Shown: one piece after another, positions 47,460 through 55,934 of the stretch
Numbering within the stretch: position 1 is the first letter of the stretch
How the letters are laid out: each line of letters begins with the position of its first letter
Assembly (NCBI RefSeq): GCF_000429265.1
Contig: NZ_KE386871.1
Span: 177,977 to 241,976, forward strand
Source of the DNA: Actinomyces gerencseriae DSM 6844
GTDB taxonomy: Bacteria; Actinomycetota; Actinomycetes; Actinomycetales; Actinomycetaceae
Direction of reading: 5' to 3'
DNA length: 64,000 nucleotides
Translations under genes and position numbers: made by a program
Notes under the pieces: generated by a model
The model's database searches: none
What the model was told of the DNA's origin: nothing
What the model saw: only the letters and a program-made list of their open reading frames with translations

Positions 47460-47708
47460 TCACCGCCGGCTCGAAACCCTCCGCTCGTCGGCGTCCGGGC
47501 GCGGGCCCTGTCGGAGCGGGACCGCCTCGCGGATCAGAAGGACGGGCACGCCGTCGCGCACCGGGTAGGCCAGGCCCGCGGACGGCGACTCCAGGCGCGG
47601 GGCGCCGTCGGGACCGGAGCCATCGACGAGTTCTCCGCCGGTCACGGGGCAGCGCAGGAGGCTGCGCGCCCAGGGCTCGATGACGGTGGGGACGGGTCGA
47701 GCGGGCAC
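47460..47708 (-). CDS. Trm112 family protein
   Basis: 82 residues with the family pattern LLRCPVTGGELVD and, 30 residues on, GLAYPVRDGVPVLLI. Only one Cys remains; the zinc ligands of the archetype are absent, as in many actinobacterial members. Trm112 proteins stabilise or activate methyltransferases; the partner here is unknown. 3 bp downstream of the DUF3499 gene. Confidence 0.8.
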   Translation of the reverse strand: MPARPVPTVIEPWARSLLRCPVTGGELVDGSGPDGAPRLESPSAGLAYPVRDGVPVLLIREAVPLRQGPRPDADERRVSSRR

Positions 47709-47711
47709 GCG

Positions 47712-48155
47712 TCAGTCCTCCTTCTCACCGCGCAGGACGCGCAGGTGGCCCCGTCGCATGATCTCCCCATCGCCCAGGCCGACGAGGTGGTCGGGCAGCG
47801 TGTCGGGCGCCTGCGTGAGGGAGGCGGGGAGGATACCGCCGGGCCGACCGGAGTGCTCGGCCGGCTGGGGCTTGGGCCGCGGGGCGCGCGAGGCCTCGCG
47901 CACGGCGTCGGCCAGGGCGGTGAGGTCGTCGTCCGACGGCGGAGCCGGCTCGAAATCGGTGGCCAGCCGGATCACCTGCCAACCGCGCGGGGCGGTGAAG
48001 GACTCCACGTGCTTGGCGCACAGGTCGTACGCCTCGGGCTGGGCCTCGGTGGCCAGAGGGCCCAGCACGATCGTGGAGTCGGCGTAGACGCTCGTCAGCG
48101 TGGCGACGGCGGGACTCTCGCAGCCGGGCCTGCGGCAGCGTCGGACTCTTCTCAC
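47712..48155 (-). CDS. DUF3499 family protein
   Basis: 147 residues. The start RRVRRCRRPGCESPAVATLT, with CxxxxC, and later YDLCAKHVESFTAPRGWQVI are the marks of the actinobacterial DUF3499 family, probably a small zinc protein. In mycobacteria the homologue lies beside whiB2 and the metallopeptidase gene, as here. The function is unknown. Confidence 0.85.
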   Translation of the reverse strand: MRRVRRCRRPGCESPAVATLTSVYADSTIVLGPLATEAQPEAYDLCAKHVESFTAPRGWQVIRLATDFEPAPPSDDDLTALADAVREASRAPRPKPQPAEHSGRPGGILPASLTQAPDTLPDHLVGLGDGEIMRRGHLRVLRGEKED

Positions 48156-48239
48156 GTGCGCAGGCTATCGCGCGGAGCCCCGCATGAGGCACTCAACGCA
48201 CACGTTCGCCTCCCCCTGCTCGCTCCAGGCGGGCGAGGC

Positions 48240-48683
48240 CTACGCCTCCGGATCGATCTCCTCGGGACTGCGCCCCAGCATCAGCGCCACCTGCTCGACG
48301 ACGACGCGCCGAACGAGCTCGGTGAGCTCGGCATCGTCCTGGGCGCGGGAGGCGAGGGGACGGCGGTAGACGACGATGCGCGAGGGGAGTCCGGCGCGCG
48401 GTCGGGCGGCGAAACCCCGCCCCAGGACGACGCCGTGCTCCCACGGGGCGGGATCGGAGGGAGGCACCTCCTCCACGGCGAACTGGATGGAGCCGACCTG
48501 CGGCCACCGACGGGTCAGGACCTCGGCGGCGGAGACGACGAGCTCGTCGAAGCGCTCGGCGCGCGTGCGCCAGGCGGGCAGGTGCGGGGGCAGGAGCGGG
48601 CCTCGCAGGCCGCGTCCATGACGATCCCGGCGACGGATGGAGGCGGTCACGGGAGCTGGAGCGCTGCGGGACGGGATCGGCAC
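48240..48683 (-). CDS. Metallopeptidase family (zincin-like) protein with degenerate active site
   Basis: 147 residues. The fold of the DUF1025-type metallopeptidase family is suggested by FDELVVSAAEVLTRRWP, IQFAVEEVPP and PSRIVVYRRPL. Where the family has HExxH, this protein has VVVEQVALMLG, so both zinc His are missing and proteolysis is unlikely. Its place between DUF5719 and DUF3499 is the conserved actinobacterial order. The GTG/ATG choice is uncertain, as the first 30 residues are basic and variable. Confidence 0.75.
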   Translation of the reverse strand: MPIPSRSAPAPVTASIRRRDRHGRGLRGPLLPPHLPAWRTRAERFDELVVSAAEVLTRRWPQVGSIQFAVEEVPPSDPAPWEHGVVLGRGFAARPRAGLPSRIVVYRRPLASRAQDDAELTELVRRVVVEQVALMLGRSPEEIDPEA

Positions 48684-48738
48684 GGCCTCAGCCTAGACGA
48701 CCGGCCGGGGCGCTCCCGTCGCCGCCTCGGCCGGGACG

Positions 48739-48779
48739 GACTCGAACCGATCTCGGTGCGGCTCCCGAACCGAGATGAT
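48739..48779 (-). repeat. 22-bp repeat family, copy 4 (degenerate, inverted)
   Basis: On the minus strand the segment reads GAGCCGCACCGAGATCGGTT, preceded by a degenerate unit CATCTCGGTTCG. It occupies the gap between the DUF5719 and metallopeptidase genes. The orientation is opposite to the other three copies. Confidence 0.6.
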
Positions 48780-48814
48780 CGGCGAGCGGAGCGGGAGGCA
48801 AGCCGATGCGCGCC

Positions 48815-50341
48815 TCAGCGCAGAAGCAGGCGGCTCTCCGCCAGGGCCGTTGAGTCGGCCACAGCCGGTACGACCGCGATGAGAGTGCCAGCGGCGTCCC
48901 CGTCGACCTTCGCCGTCACCACTGCGGCCGCCGTCACCTCCCGGGAGGGCGGACCCGCGATCGTCAGTGCCGCGACGCCCTCGGGCACCCGGGGCGTCAC
49001 GGTGCTGCCGGCCGGGACCTCCGTCTCCTGGGTCCAGGTGCCGTCGGCCGAGGACAGAGTCACCGTGGTCGAGGTCTCCCCGGAGTTCGTGAGCACCAGC
49101 TGGGGGGTCAGCCCCTCGGCCCGGGGCAGGGCGATGGAGCCGGCCTCCCCGGCGTCGGGCGCGGCCGCCTGCGACCAGCCGACATCGTGGACCAGCGCGC
49201 CCGAGCGCTGGGGGTACTCGCCCGCGCTGCGCACGAGCCGGACACCGCCCGCCAGCGGCATGTCGGAGCTGACGTGCACGCCGTACGCCCCCGCCGGCAC
49301 CCCGCTGAGGGAGACGTCGAAGACCGCGCCCGGATCCACGACCACCGAGTCCGCCCCCGGCAGGGCCCGTGCGCCGTCCGGGCCGATCATCGATATCGAC
49401 GCGGTCGCGGGCTCGCTGCCGGGATTGACCAGGCGCACCGCCGGGACGTCCGAGGAGTCGGGCGCGTCGGCGGCGGCATCGAGGGTCCTCTCCCCCTGAT
49501 CGGCCGCGTCGACCAGGACGACGCCGGGAATGGTCAGCTCAGCGGCGGGAGCGGCGCCCGCCGTCATGATCTCCGTGCCGGCCGCGGTCTCGCCATCGAG
49601 GGACTCGGTGGCCAACGCGGACACGAGAGTCCCCCCGACGGACTCGATGCTCAGCGCCAGGCGGGGATCATTGCCGGCCGCCTCCAGCAGGACTCCCATG
49701 GTCTTGCCCGGGGGCACGACCACCTGGCCGCCCGAGGGCAGCGGGATCTCGCCCACCGAGCCGTAGAGGCGGACGGTGGCCGTCACCGATGTGGTGCCGG
49801 GGTTGGTCAGACGAAGCTCGGCCGACGATCCGAGCGCGGTCGATCCTCCCACGATCCAGGAGATGGCGGCCGGAGGCGTGCAGGGGGCCGCGGTGAGCCC
49901 GCGCAGGTCCCCGTCGGCGCTCAGCGTGGTCGTCGCGCCCACGGCGCCCATGGGCCTGCGCCCGGCCGGGTCGACCGTCAGCACGCCGCCGGTGGCCTCG
50001 GAGAACGTGGTGACGGGCTTGCTCAGCGCCTCGCCCTTGTACGTCAGGCCGGCCCCCTCCTCAAGACTGCTCAGCGTCGTGGTGGCGGTCGTTCTGCCGA
50101 CGGAGATCGCGCCCAGGGTGTTGTTGGGAGCGGCGTGGCAGGCGTAGACGATCTCTCCGGCCGGCGCGGGGACACTGACTGCGGTCACATCGGCGCTCCG
50201 GTGCGCCGGGACGCGACCGCCCAGCCACGTCAGGCCGGCCAGGCCGACGACCAGGACGACCGAGGCGATCAGGGTCGCCGAGCGGCGGAGAACTCGGCGA
50301 CGGCGCGCAGTCCTGCGAGAGGCGGAGGGGATCTCGGTCAT
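48815..50341 (-). CDS. DUF5719 family membrane-anchored protein
   Basis: 508 residues. A basic N terminus and one membrane helix (about 24-44, LIASVVLVVGLAGLTWLGG) anchor a large extracytoplasmic part of repeated beta-sandwich type, with phrases such as AELRLTNPGTTSVTATVRLYG, AVRLVNPGSEPATASISMIG and PQLVLTNSGETSTTVTLSS. These look like three related units. DUF5719 proteins sit next to a giant glycosyltransferase in actinobacteria, here joined by an ATGA overlap, so they probably work together at the cell surface. Confidence 0.8.
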   Translation of the reverse strand: MTEIPSASRRTARRRRVLRRSATLIASVVLVVGLAGLTWLGGRVPAHRSADVTAVSVPAPAGEIVYACHAAPNNTLGAISVGRTTATTTLSSLEEGAGLTYKGEALSKPVTTFSEATGGVLTVDPAGRRPMGAVGATTTLSADGDLRGLTAAPCTPPAAISWIVGGSTALGSSAELRLTNPGTTSVTATVRLYGSVGEIPLPSGGQVVVPPGKTMGVLLEAAGNDPRLALSIESVGGTLVSALATESLDGETAAGTEIMTAGAAPAAELTIPGVVLVDAADQGERTLDAAADAPDSSDVPAVRLVNPGSEPATASISMIGPDGARALPGADSVVVDPGAVFDVSLSGVPAGAYGVHVSSDMPLAGGVRLVRSAGEYPQRSGALVHDVGWSQAAAPDAGEAGSIALPRAEGLTPQLVLTNSGETSTTVTLSSADGTWTQETEVPAGSTVTPRVPEGVAALTIAGPPSREVTAAAVVTAKVDGDAAGTLIAVVPAVADSTALAESRLLLR

Positions 50342-53300
50342 GCGACGGTCCTCCTGCGCCGCAGGGGCAGTGCGGCCAGCGCGGTGATGGCCCAGGTCGC
50401 CCAGATGAGGCGGGCGGAGACCGTGCCCGCCGTGGTCCGATGGGAGACGACCAGCTCCCCTCCGCCCTGAGGCACGGCGAATGCCTGCCTCCAGCCGCCG
50501 GTGGCGTCCTGGAGGCCGACCGCCTCGAGGGGCTCGTCGTTCAGGGTGGCGTACCAGCCCGCGTCGGCGCGCTCGGCCAGGACGAGGGTGCGTGCCCGTC
50601 CCTCGGGGGAGTCGGGTATGTCCGCGGTCACACCGATGCCGGCGCCGGCGGAGGTCGGCAGGGCCTCCTGCGCGCCGTCGGCCGTCAGAAGGGTGACGCG
50701 CGAGGACTCCGCGGTCCCGCTCGGGCTGACGCGCCAGGAGTTGCCGGCGGCCGTCTGCGCGAGCTGGTCGAGACCCGGCGTGGACTCCAGGCCCGCGCGA
50801 GCCAGTGCGGTGGTCTCGTCCCCGGGGGCGTCGGTCAGGAGGACGACGGCGATGCCGTGGGCGGCCAGGTCGTCGGCGGCACTCTCGTCCTGACCCGTGG
50901 TGGCACGGGTCACGATGTCCGCCAGCTCCGCATCGGCGGGATCGGCGGGCGCCATGCGCAGCGTCATCCCCGACGGATGGGAGGCGATCGCCGACACGAG
51001 GGCCGTGTCGACCGGGTCGGCCGAATCGGCCGAATCAGCCGAATCAGCCGAGGCGGTGCTGCCGGTGTCCTCGGCGAGCCGGTCGCGCAGCTGTGCGGCC
51101 AGGACGTCGGGGACGACATCGGTGAGCTGGGTGCCCGCTCCGCGCCAGGTGCGCACGATCATGCCCTCCGGGGTCGAGGTCAGCGCCAGGACGCGGCCGG
51201 CACTGGCCGAGCGCTGGGTCTCCCTGGCGATGACGGGCACCTGCTGCGCGCCCGGACGCAGAGCCATGATGGTGGCGTCGGCGCCGAGACCGGTGGAGTT
51301 GCGAGCGGCCAGCGCCCAGGAGACTCCGACGGTCAGCGGGACGACGAGCCCGACGATGGTGGCCGCGGCCAGGACGAGGTGACGCCACCCGCCGGCGCGT
51401 CGCACGAGACTCGCGCCGGCGGCGTCGGCACCGGCCAGGCCCGCCGCGAGCAGCCCGGCCGTGGCCAGCGTGATGCCAGTGCCCGCCCAGCCGGTGACGG
51501 TCACCGATCCGGTCCCGTCGGGCAGGGTGCCCACCGCGGTGATCGAGCGCACGGCGAGCAGCGCGAGCCCCAGACCGCCCAGAGCGCCGAGCAGGCCGGC
51601 CCGAGCCCGGTGCCCGCGTCGTCCCCCGGCGACCAGGCCGCACAGCGCGACCGCGGGCAGGATCGCCAGGAGCGCTCCGGCGACCAGCGCGACGGCGGGA
51701 TCGGTCACGAGCGCGGTCATGCCGACGGGCAGGCCCAGGAGCGCATCGAGGGGCGAGGGCGCCGGAACCGCCACGGGGCCGCCCGCATCGGTGAGCAGGT
51801 AGCGCAGTCCGGAGGCGATCCCCTCGGCCGAGACGAGGCGCCCGGCGTGCCACCATGCGGGCGCCGCGGTGGCGGCCACGGGCAGAAGGGTCAGGACGAG
51901 GCGCAGGGCCGAGTGCCGCACCACCGCCATGAGGACCAGCAGGCAGCCGAGCACGACCACCGCCGTGCTCGGAGCGGCGGCGACGACGAGGGTCAGGAGG
52001 ATGCCGGCAACGGCTGCGGCCGTCGGCGAGCCGGGCCCGTAGCGCTCGGTGGTCGCGGCGAGGGCGACGGCGCGCTCACGCGGAGCCGCCGAGTCCGCCG
52101 TACCCTCCGTCGCCGCAGTCGCCGCAGCATCCGTCGTGGAGGAGGCCGGACCGTCGCCCTCGTCGTCCTCGGCGGAGCGCCGCGCCTCCGCGATCGGGTC
52201 GGACGAGCCGAACTCGGCGTCGTTCTCCTCCACGATGCGGGCCAGGGCGACGGCGCGCTCACGCGGAGCCGTCGAGTCCGCCGCATCCCTCGTCACCGCA
52301 GTCGCCGCGATCACCGCAGTCGCCGCAGCATCCGTCGTGGAGGAGGCCGGACCGTCGCCCTCGTCGGCGCCCTCGTCGGCCTCGGCGACCTCATTGTCGG
52401 GACCGGTCCCGTCCGACTGCGCGGCGTCATCCGAGTCGTCGGCGAGAGCGGCCAGGTCCTCGACGCGCTCCGAGGCGAACCGGTCGAGATCGGCCTTCTC
52501 CCGCTCGGTGGCGTGGTGAGCATCGACCAGACCGGAGAGCACCGCATCACGCCGATCGGCGCCGACGGCCCGCGCGAGCGCGAGCAGCGCCCAGGGCAGG
52601 GCGAGATGGACCAGCACGGCCGTCAGCCGCCCCTGGCCCACGGCCAGCAGAAGAGCGGGGGCCAGCGCCCAGGTCAGCGCCGCCCAGGCCCGCAGGCCCA
52701 CGCGTCGGGTGATGGTCCCCGCGGCGAACCAGGCGCCCAGGGCCGCCAGCGGCACCGCCGCCAGGATCAGCAGGCGGATCAATCCGTCTCCGTCGAGCCC
52801 GAACCGGCTCGCCACCGCGACTGGCAGCGCGAGCAGCGCGAGCAGAGGGTTGGCGACGGCGGTGTAGCCGTCACCGGATGCGGCCCAGGTCGCCCAGGCG
52901 GCGCCCCACAGGGCGCGCCCGGTGGTGGCCAGGCCGACCGAGGCGCCGCCGGTGATGGAGCCCGTCACCAGCAGCGGGCTCAGGCCGGCTCCCGCCACGA
53001 CGACCACCGCCAGGAGCACGCCGGTCAGCGACAGGCGGCGACGACGGGCCAGCACCGCGAGCTCGCGCAGCTCCAGCTCGCTGGGGGCCGCGGCGCGCGC
53101 GGCCCGTTCGCGCTCCTGACGCCGGCGGTCGCGGCGCACCGAGCGGATGTCGGCGGCATGGACGTAGAGCCGGGTCAGGACCGAGCGGCGCACGGTGGCG
53201 TGGGAGGCCAGGCGCCTGCGACCCCGCCTGATGGCGCCGCCACGGCGCAGGACGGTCAGGGCGGCCCCGAGCTCGGCACGGGCCAGGGCCGGGGACTTGG

Positions 53301-54423
53301 TCAGCAGGCGCACCCCGGAGCGGGCGATTCCCAGGATGAGGAACCAGATCAGGAGCAGACCGATGGGCCGGCCGGAGAAGGTCGCCCAGGCGGTGAGCTG
53401 GGCGATGCGGCGCGCGCGGAAGGAGCGGTCCGGGTCGGGATCCGCCGCCCGCGCCCACGGCGCCGAGGGGAGCGCGTCCGCGTCCGCCGCGGGACGTTCG
53501 GGAGCCCCGCCCTGGGATGGGCGCAACCCCAAGTAGCTGGCGCGCCGGTGGCGGATGACGGCCTGCGGGACGACGACGACGCGATGACCGGCCAGGCGGA
53601 CCGCGCGCGACAGCTCGAGGCCGTCGTTGAAGACCGGGAACTCGGGGGAGGTGCCGTCCAGCTCCTCCCATACGGCGCGGTCGATGAGAGCGCCCGCGGT
53701 GCCGACCGCCAGGACATCGGAGCGGTCGTCGTGCTGGCCCTGGTCGATCTCGCCCGCGACGACGTCATTGGCCCTGCGCGCCGACGCGGTGGTGCGCAGC
53801 CCGACCTCGAGGAGGTGCTCGGGCTCATCCCAATCGACCTGCTTGGGCCCGACCAGCGCGGCCGAGCGCGCCTCCGCGACCGCGGCCAGAAGAGCCTCGA
53901 GACATCCCGGGGCCGGCGCCGCATCGTCGTGGAGCAGCCACAACCAGCCCCTGCCGCCCCTGCTCGCTCTGCTGCTCCCGGCGTTCCCGCCCTCGCGATC
54001 GGCGGCCCGCCCCCTGCGCCGCGTCGTGCCGCGCGAGCGCTTCGAGTCCGCGGCGCCCGAGGGCCGATCGGACGAGGCCCGGGGCCCGCGCGTCCCGGTC
54101 CCGCTGAGCTCGGAGTACAGGGCCAGGCCGCGGGCGACCGCGTCGCCGAAGCCCCTGGCGTCGGGGGCGCGCACGACGCGAACCCGCATGCGCGCATCGA
54201 TCCCCGAGGCCGCGACGACCTCCTCGACGGGCGTTCCGTCACCCAGACCGTTGTGACGCGAGGCCACGTCGATCACGATCACGGCCTCGGGCTCCACGGA
54301 CTGCCGGGCAACGGATCGCAGGGTCCGGCGCAGGTAGGGCGTGACGCCCGCGGTGACCACGACCGCGAGCGCCTCGGTCCCGGTCGTACGAGCAGCCGGG
54401 GCGCCGGGTCCCGCCGGGCTCAT
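50338..54423 (-). CDS. Giant GT2 glycosyltransferase / polytopic membrane protein
   Basis: 1361 residues. The N-terminal GT2 domain (about 1-310) has AVVVTAGVTPYLRRTLRSV, VIDVASRHNG, WLLHDDAAPAPG (the DxD-like site) and FPVFNDGLELSRAVRLAGHR. The rest has more than a dozen membrane helices with a large disordered acidic segment at about 700-810. That segment contains a duplicated stretch (see repeats). The stop of whiB overlaps its start and its stop overlaps DUF5719. It probably transfers a sugar to a lipid-linked or surface glycan; the acceptor is unknown. Confidence 0.85.
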   Translation of the reverse strand: MSPAGPGAPAARTTGTEALAVVVTAGVTPYLRRTLRSVARQSVEPEAVIVIDVASRHNGLGDGTPVEEVVAASGIDARMRVRVVRAPDARGFGDAVARGLALYSELSGTGTRGPRASSDRPSGAADSKRSRGTTRRRGRAADREGGNAGSSRASRGGRGWLWLLHDDAAPAPGCLEALLAAVAEARSAALVGPKQVDWDEPEHLLEVGLRTTASARRANDVVAGEIDQGQHDDRSDVLAVGTAGALIDRAVWEELDGTSPEFPVFNDGLELSRAVRLAGHRVVVVPQAVIRHRRASYLGLRPSQGGAPERPAADADALPSAPWARAADPDPDRSFRARRIAQLTAWATFSGRPIGLLLIWFLILGIARSGVRLLTKSPALARAELGAALTVLRRGGAIRRGRRRLASHATVRRSVLTRLYVHAADIRSVRRDRRRQERERAARAAAPSELELRELAVLARRRRLSLTGVLLAVVVVAGAGLSPLLVTGSITGGASVGLATTGRALWGAAWATWAASGDGYTAVANPLLALLALPVAVASRFGLDGDGLIRLLILAAVPLAALGAWFAAGTITRRVGLRAWAALTWALAPALLLAVGQGRLTAVLVHLALPWALLALARAVGADRRDAVLSGLVDAHHATEREKADLDRFASERVEDLAALADDSDDAAQSDGTGPDNEVAEADEGADEGDGPASSTTDAAATAVIAATAVTRDAADSTAPRERAVALARIVEENDAEFGSSDPIAEARRSAEDDEGDGPASSTTDAAATAATEGTADSAAPRERAVALAATTERYGPGSPTAAAVAGILLTLVVAAAPSTAVVVLGCLLVLMAVVRHSALRLVLTLLPVAATAAPAWWHAGRLVSAEGIASGLRYLLTDAGGPVAVPAPSPLDALLGLPVGMTALVTDPAVALVAGALLAILPAVALCGLVAGGRRGHRARAGLLGALGGLGLALLAVRSITAVGTLPDGTGSVTVTGWAGTGITLATAGLLAAGLAGADAAGASLVRRAGGWRHLVLAAATIVGLVVPLTVGVSWALAARNSTGLGADATIMALRPGAQQVPVIARETQRSASAGRVLALTSTPEGMIVRTWRGAGTQLTDVVPDVLAAQLRDRLAEDTGSTASADSADSADSADPVDTALVSAIASHPSGMTLRMAPADPADAELADIVTRATTGQDESAADDLAAHGIAVVLLTDAPGDETTALARAGLESTPGLDQLAQTAAGNSWRVSPSGTAESSRVTLLTADGAQEALPTSAGAGIGVTADIPDSPEGRARTLVLAERADAGWYATLNDEPLEAVGLQDATGGWRQAFAVPQGGGELVVSHRTTAGTVSARLIWATWAITALAALPLRRRRTVA
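52061..52365 (-). repeat. In-frame duplication inside the GT2 gene
   Basis: 52061-52164 and 52244-52365 are near-identical (encoding DGPASSTTDAAATA and PRERAVALA in both). The second copy has an extra 18 bp, itself a local duplication. The offset of 183 bp is 61 codons, so the frame is kept. The encoded region is acidic and Ala/Thr-rich, between membrane parts. Confidence 0.8.
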
Positions 54424-54737
54424 ACCGCGCGACGCTTGAGCTTGCGACGCTCCCGCTCGGACAGGCCGCCCCAGATGCCGAACCTCTCATCATTGGCCAG
54501 GGCGTACTCGAGGCACTCCTCGCGAACCTCGCAGGACGCGCACACGCGCTTGGCCTCGCGCGTCGAGCCGCCCTTCTCGGGGAAGAACGCCTCGGGATCA
54601 GTCTGCGCGCACAGGGCGCGCTCCTGCCACGCGAGCGGCCCCTCGTCAACCTCGTCACCGCCGAAGAGGAACAGCAGGGTCTCGTCGTCGGCTTCGTCGG
54701 TGCGCGCGAGAGGACCCTCGCCGAGAATGTTCCACAC
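54420..54737 (-). CDS. whiB: WhiB-family transcriptional regulator (WhiB2/WhmD-like)
   Basis: 105 residues. The four iron-sulfur Cys are C43, C66, C69 and C75 (ALCAQTD, RVCASCEVREEC). The turn is GIWGGLSERE and the DNA-binding tail RRKLKRRAV. WhiB2 types control septation and sporulation-like division. The synteny (metallopeptidase-DUF3499 and manA nearby) supports the WhiB2/WhmD branch. Two phased GTCAC/GTAAC pairs lie 86-146 bp upstream, suggesting MtrA control. Confidence 0.92.
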   Translation of the reverse strand: MWNILGEGPLARTDEADDETLLFLFGGDEVDEGPLAWQERALCAQTDPEAFFPEKGGSTREAKRVCASCEVREECLEYALANDERFGIWGGLSERERRKLKRRAV

Positions 54738-54822
54738 GTTGGCTTCCCTTCAGGTCAGGGGCAGGTAACTACGCATGAATTACACGGGCGTGAGCAAAGA
54801 GAGTCAAGCCGGGGAGGGATAT

Positions 54823-54883
54823 GTCACCCAATCGTAACCATCGGCGTCATTCCGCCGAAAAGTCCGTGTAACGGAACGATAAC
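54823..54883. promoter_or_regulatory. Two phased GTCAC/GTAAC pairs upstream of whiB (candidate MtrA sites)
   Basis: Pair 1: GTCAC at 54823 and GTAAC at 54834. Pair 2: GTAAC at 54868 and ATAAC at 54879. Both spacings are exactly 11 bp, as in the mtrA upstream array. whiB genes are known MtrA targets in Streptomyces; control here is inferred. Confidence 0.45.
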
Positions 54884-54952
54884 AGCGCCCTCGGAGCCAG
54901 GATTTTGAGGGTTCCTCTACACACCCCTCGACACCCCCTCCGGCGGGCTCCG

Positions 54953-55010
54953 GCACGGGCCCGGCGCGGCCCCCGCACGGGCCCGGCGCGGCCCCCGCAC
55001 GGGCCCGGCG
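54953..55010 (+). repeat. GC-rich 22-bp tandem repeat, about 2.6 copies
   Basis: Units begin GCACGGGCCCGGCGC at 54953, 54975 and 54997. It is unrelated in sequence to the CGAGATCGG repeat family although the period is equal. It can form strong secondary structure. Confidence 0.7.
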
Positions 55011-55152
55011 CCCGTCGTCGCGTCCCCGCGGCGCCCGCACCCGGACCCCCTCCCCGCGCCCGCGTCGCGACCGCCCGAGCCGTCTCGGGAGACGACGCGC
55101 GACAGTGGCGCGGACGCTTGAATCGCACCCGGTTTTTGCTTGAATCTCCCCC

Positions 55153-55896
55153 ATGCCCGATGCGCTCGCCCGAGCCCTGCCCTCCGCCTCCGACTCCTCC
55201 CACCCGTGGCTGGTGTGGTACTCCCCCGACGAACGCGTCGAACTCACCGGCCGCGTCCTGAGCATGTGGAACGCCAAGTGCGCGGGACTCATCGCAGAGG
55301 AGGCGGGATTCGGCGCCGGCGTGCACCTGGGAATGGGGCCGCACTGGCGGACGATGACGTGGTGCGCGGGGGCCTGGCTGGCGGGGGCCGTGCCCGTCCT
55401 GCTCGACGCCGACGATCCTCTTGTAGGAAACCTACTAGAAGAGGCACCCAGCATGTCGGTCGCATTCAGGATTCATTGGTTGTTTCCCTCAGCGGACGTT
55501 CAGGTACTTGTGACAATGGAATCCCTCGCGACACGCTGGCCGGGCCCCCTCCCGCCGCTGGTGCTGGACGGAGTCGCCGATGTCATGCCCCTCGCGGACC
55601 GCTTCCCGGCCGTCCCGACGGACGGCTCCGCTCCCGCCCTGCAGATCGTCCGCAACGGCGAGCCGCGCACGGTGAGCCGGGACGCGCTGGTCGCCGCCGC
55701 CCCTGGGGCCGACGCCGAGGCGGCGCTCGCCACGGGCGCCCGGGCCCTCCTGATCCAACGGAGGACGACCGAGCAGGCGCTGCTGGGCGTTCTGGCCGCC
55801 TGGAGGGCCGGGCTCACGGCGGTGCTGGTGTCGCCGGACGCCGACGCCGCCGTGGTCGCCTCGGCCGCGCGTCAGGAGGGAGCGTCCAGCGCCTGA
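55153..55896 (+). CDS. TIGR03089 family protein (AMP-ligase-like remnant fold)
   Basis: 247 residues. The phrases HPWLVWYSPDERVELTGRVL, WRTMTWCAGAWLAGAVPVLL and TMESLATRWPG resemble the short actinobacterial family TIGR03089, which matches the N-terminal part of AMP-dependent ligases but lacks the catalytic domain. It is divergent from whiB and convergent with manA. The stretch 55417-55515 is clearly less GC-rich and carries a hairpin, and it encodes an atypical segment (SVAFRIHWLFPS), which could be a small insertion. A gene of this family lies in the rml/manA region of mycobacteria too. Confidence 0.7.
   Translation: MPDALARALPSASDSSHPWLVWYSPDERVELTGRVLSMWNAKCAGLIAEEAGFGAGVHLGMGPHWRTMTWCAGAWLAGAVPVLLDADDPLVGNLLEEAPSMSVAFRIHWLFPSADVQVLVTMESLATRWPGPLPPLVLDGVADVMPLADRFPAVPTDGSAPALQIVRNGEPRTVSRDALVAAAPGADAEAALATGARALLIQRRTTEQALLGVLAAWRAGLTAVLVSPDADAAVVASAARQEGASSA
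55417..55444. repeat. 28-bp hairpin inside the TIGR03089 gene, at the edge of a low-GC patch
   Basis: Outer arms CCTCTT/AAGAGG and inner arms GTAGG/CCTAC close on a 3-base loop AAA, with a TAG bulge at 55436-55438. It marks the left edge of a patch of about 100 bp with much lower GC than its surroundings. Confidence 0.55.
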
Positions 55897-55898
55897 TC

Positions 55899-55926
55899 GC
55901 GAGCCGTCCGCCGGCGGACGGCTCGC
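55899..55926. terminator. Perfect palindrome between convergent TIGR03089 and manA genes
   Basis: Fourteen-base arms GCGAGCCGTCCGCC and their exact complement abut with no loop. It starts 3 bases after the TIGR03089 stop and ends 9 bases before the manA stop, and so probably ends both transcripts. Confidence 0.6.
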
Positions 55927-55934
55927 CCCCGGTC

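Larger units (their letters stand above)
54738..55152. other. Divergent gap between whiB and the TIGR03089 gene
   Basis: About 415 bases. The whiB-proximal half is relatively AT-rich with two phased GTCAC/GTAAC pairs and probably carries the whiB promoter. The other half has a GC-rich 22-bp tandem repeat at 54953. Confidence 0.55.

Noticed and set aside
50440-54768. Open plus-strand frame of over 1400 codons opposite the GT2 gene
   Set aside because: The translation is Gly/Arg/Gln-rich without any family motif, while the minus strand encodes a recognisable glycosyltransferase with membrane helices. It is a compositional shadow.
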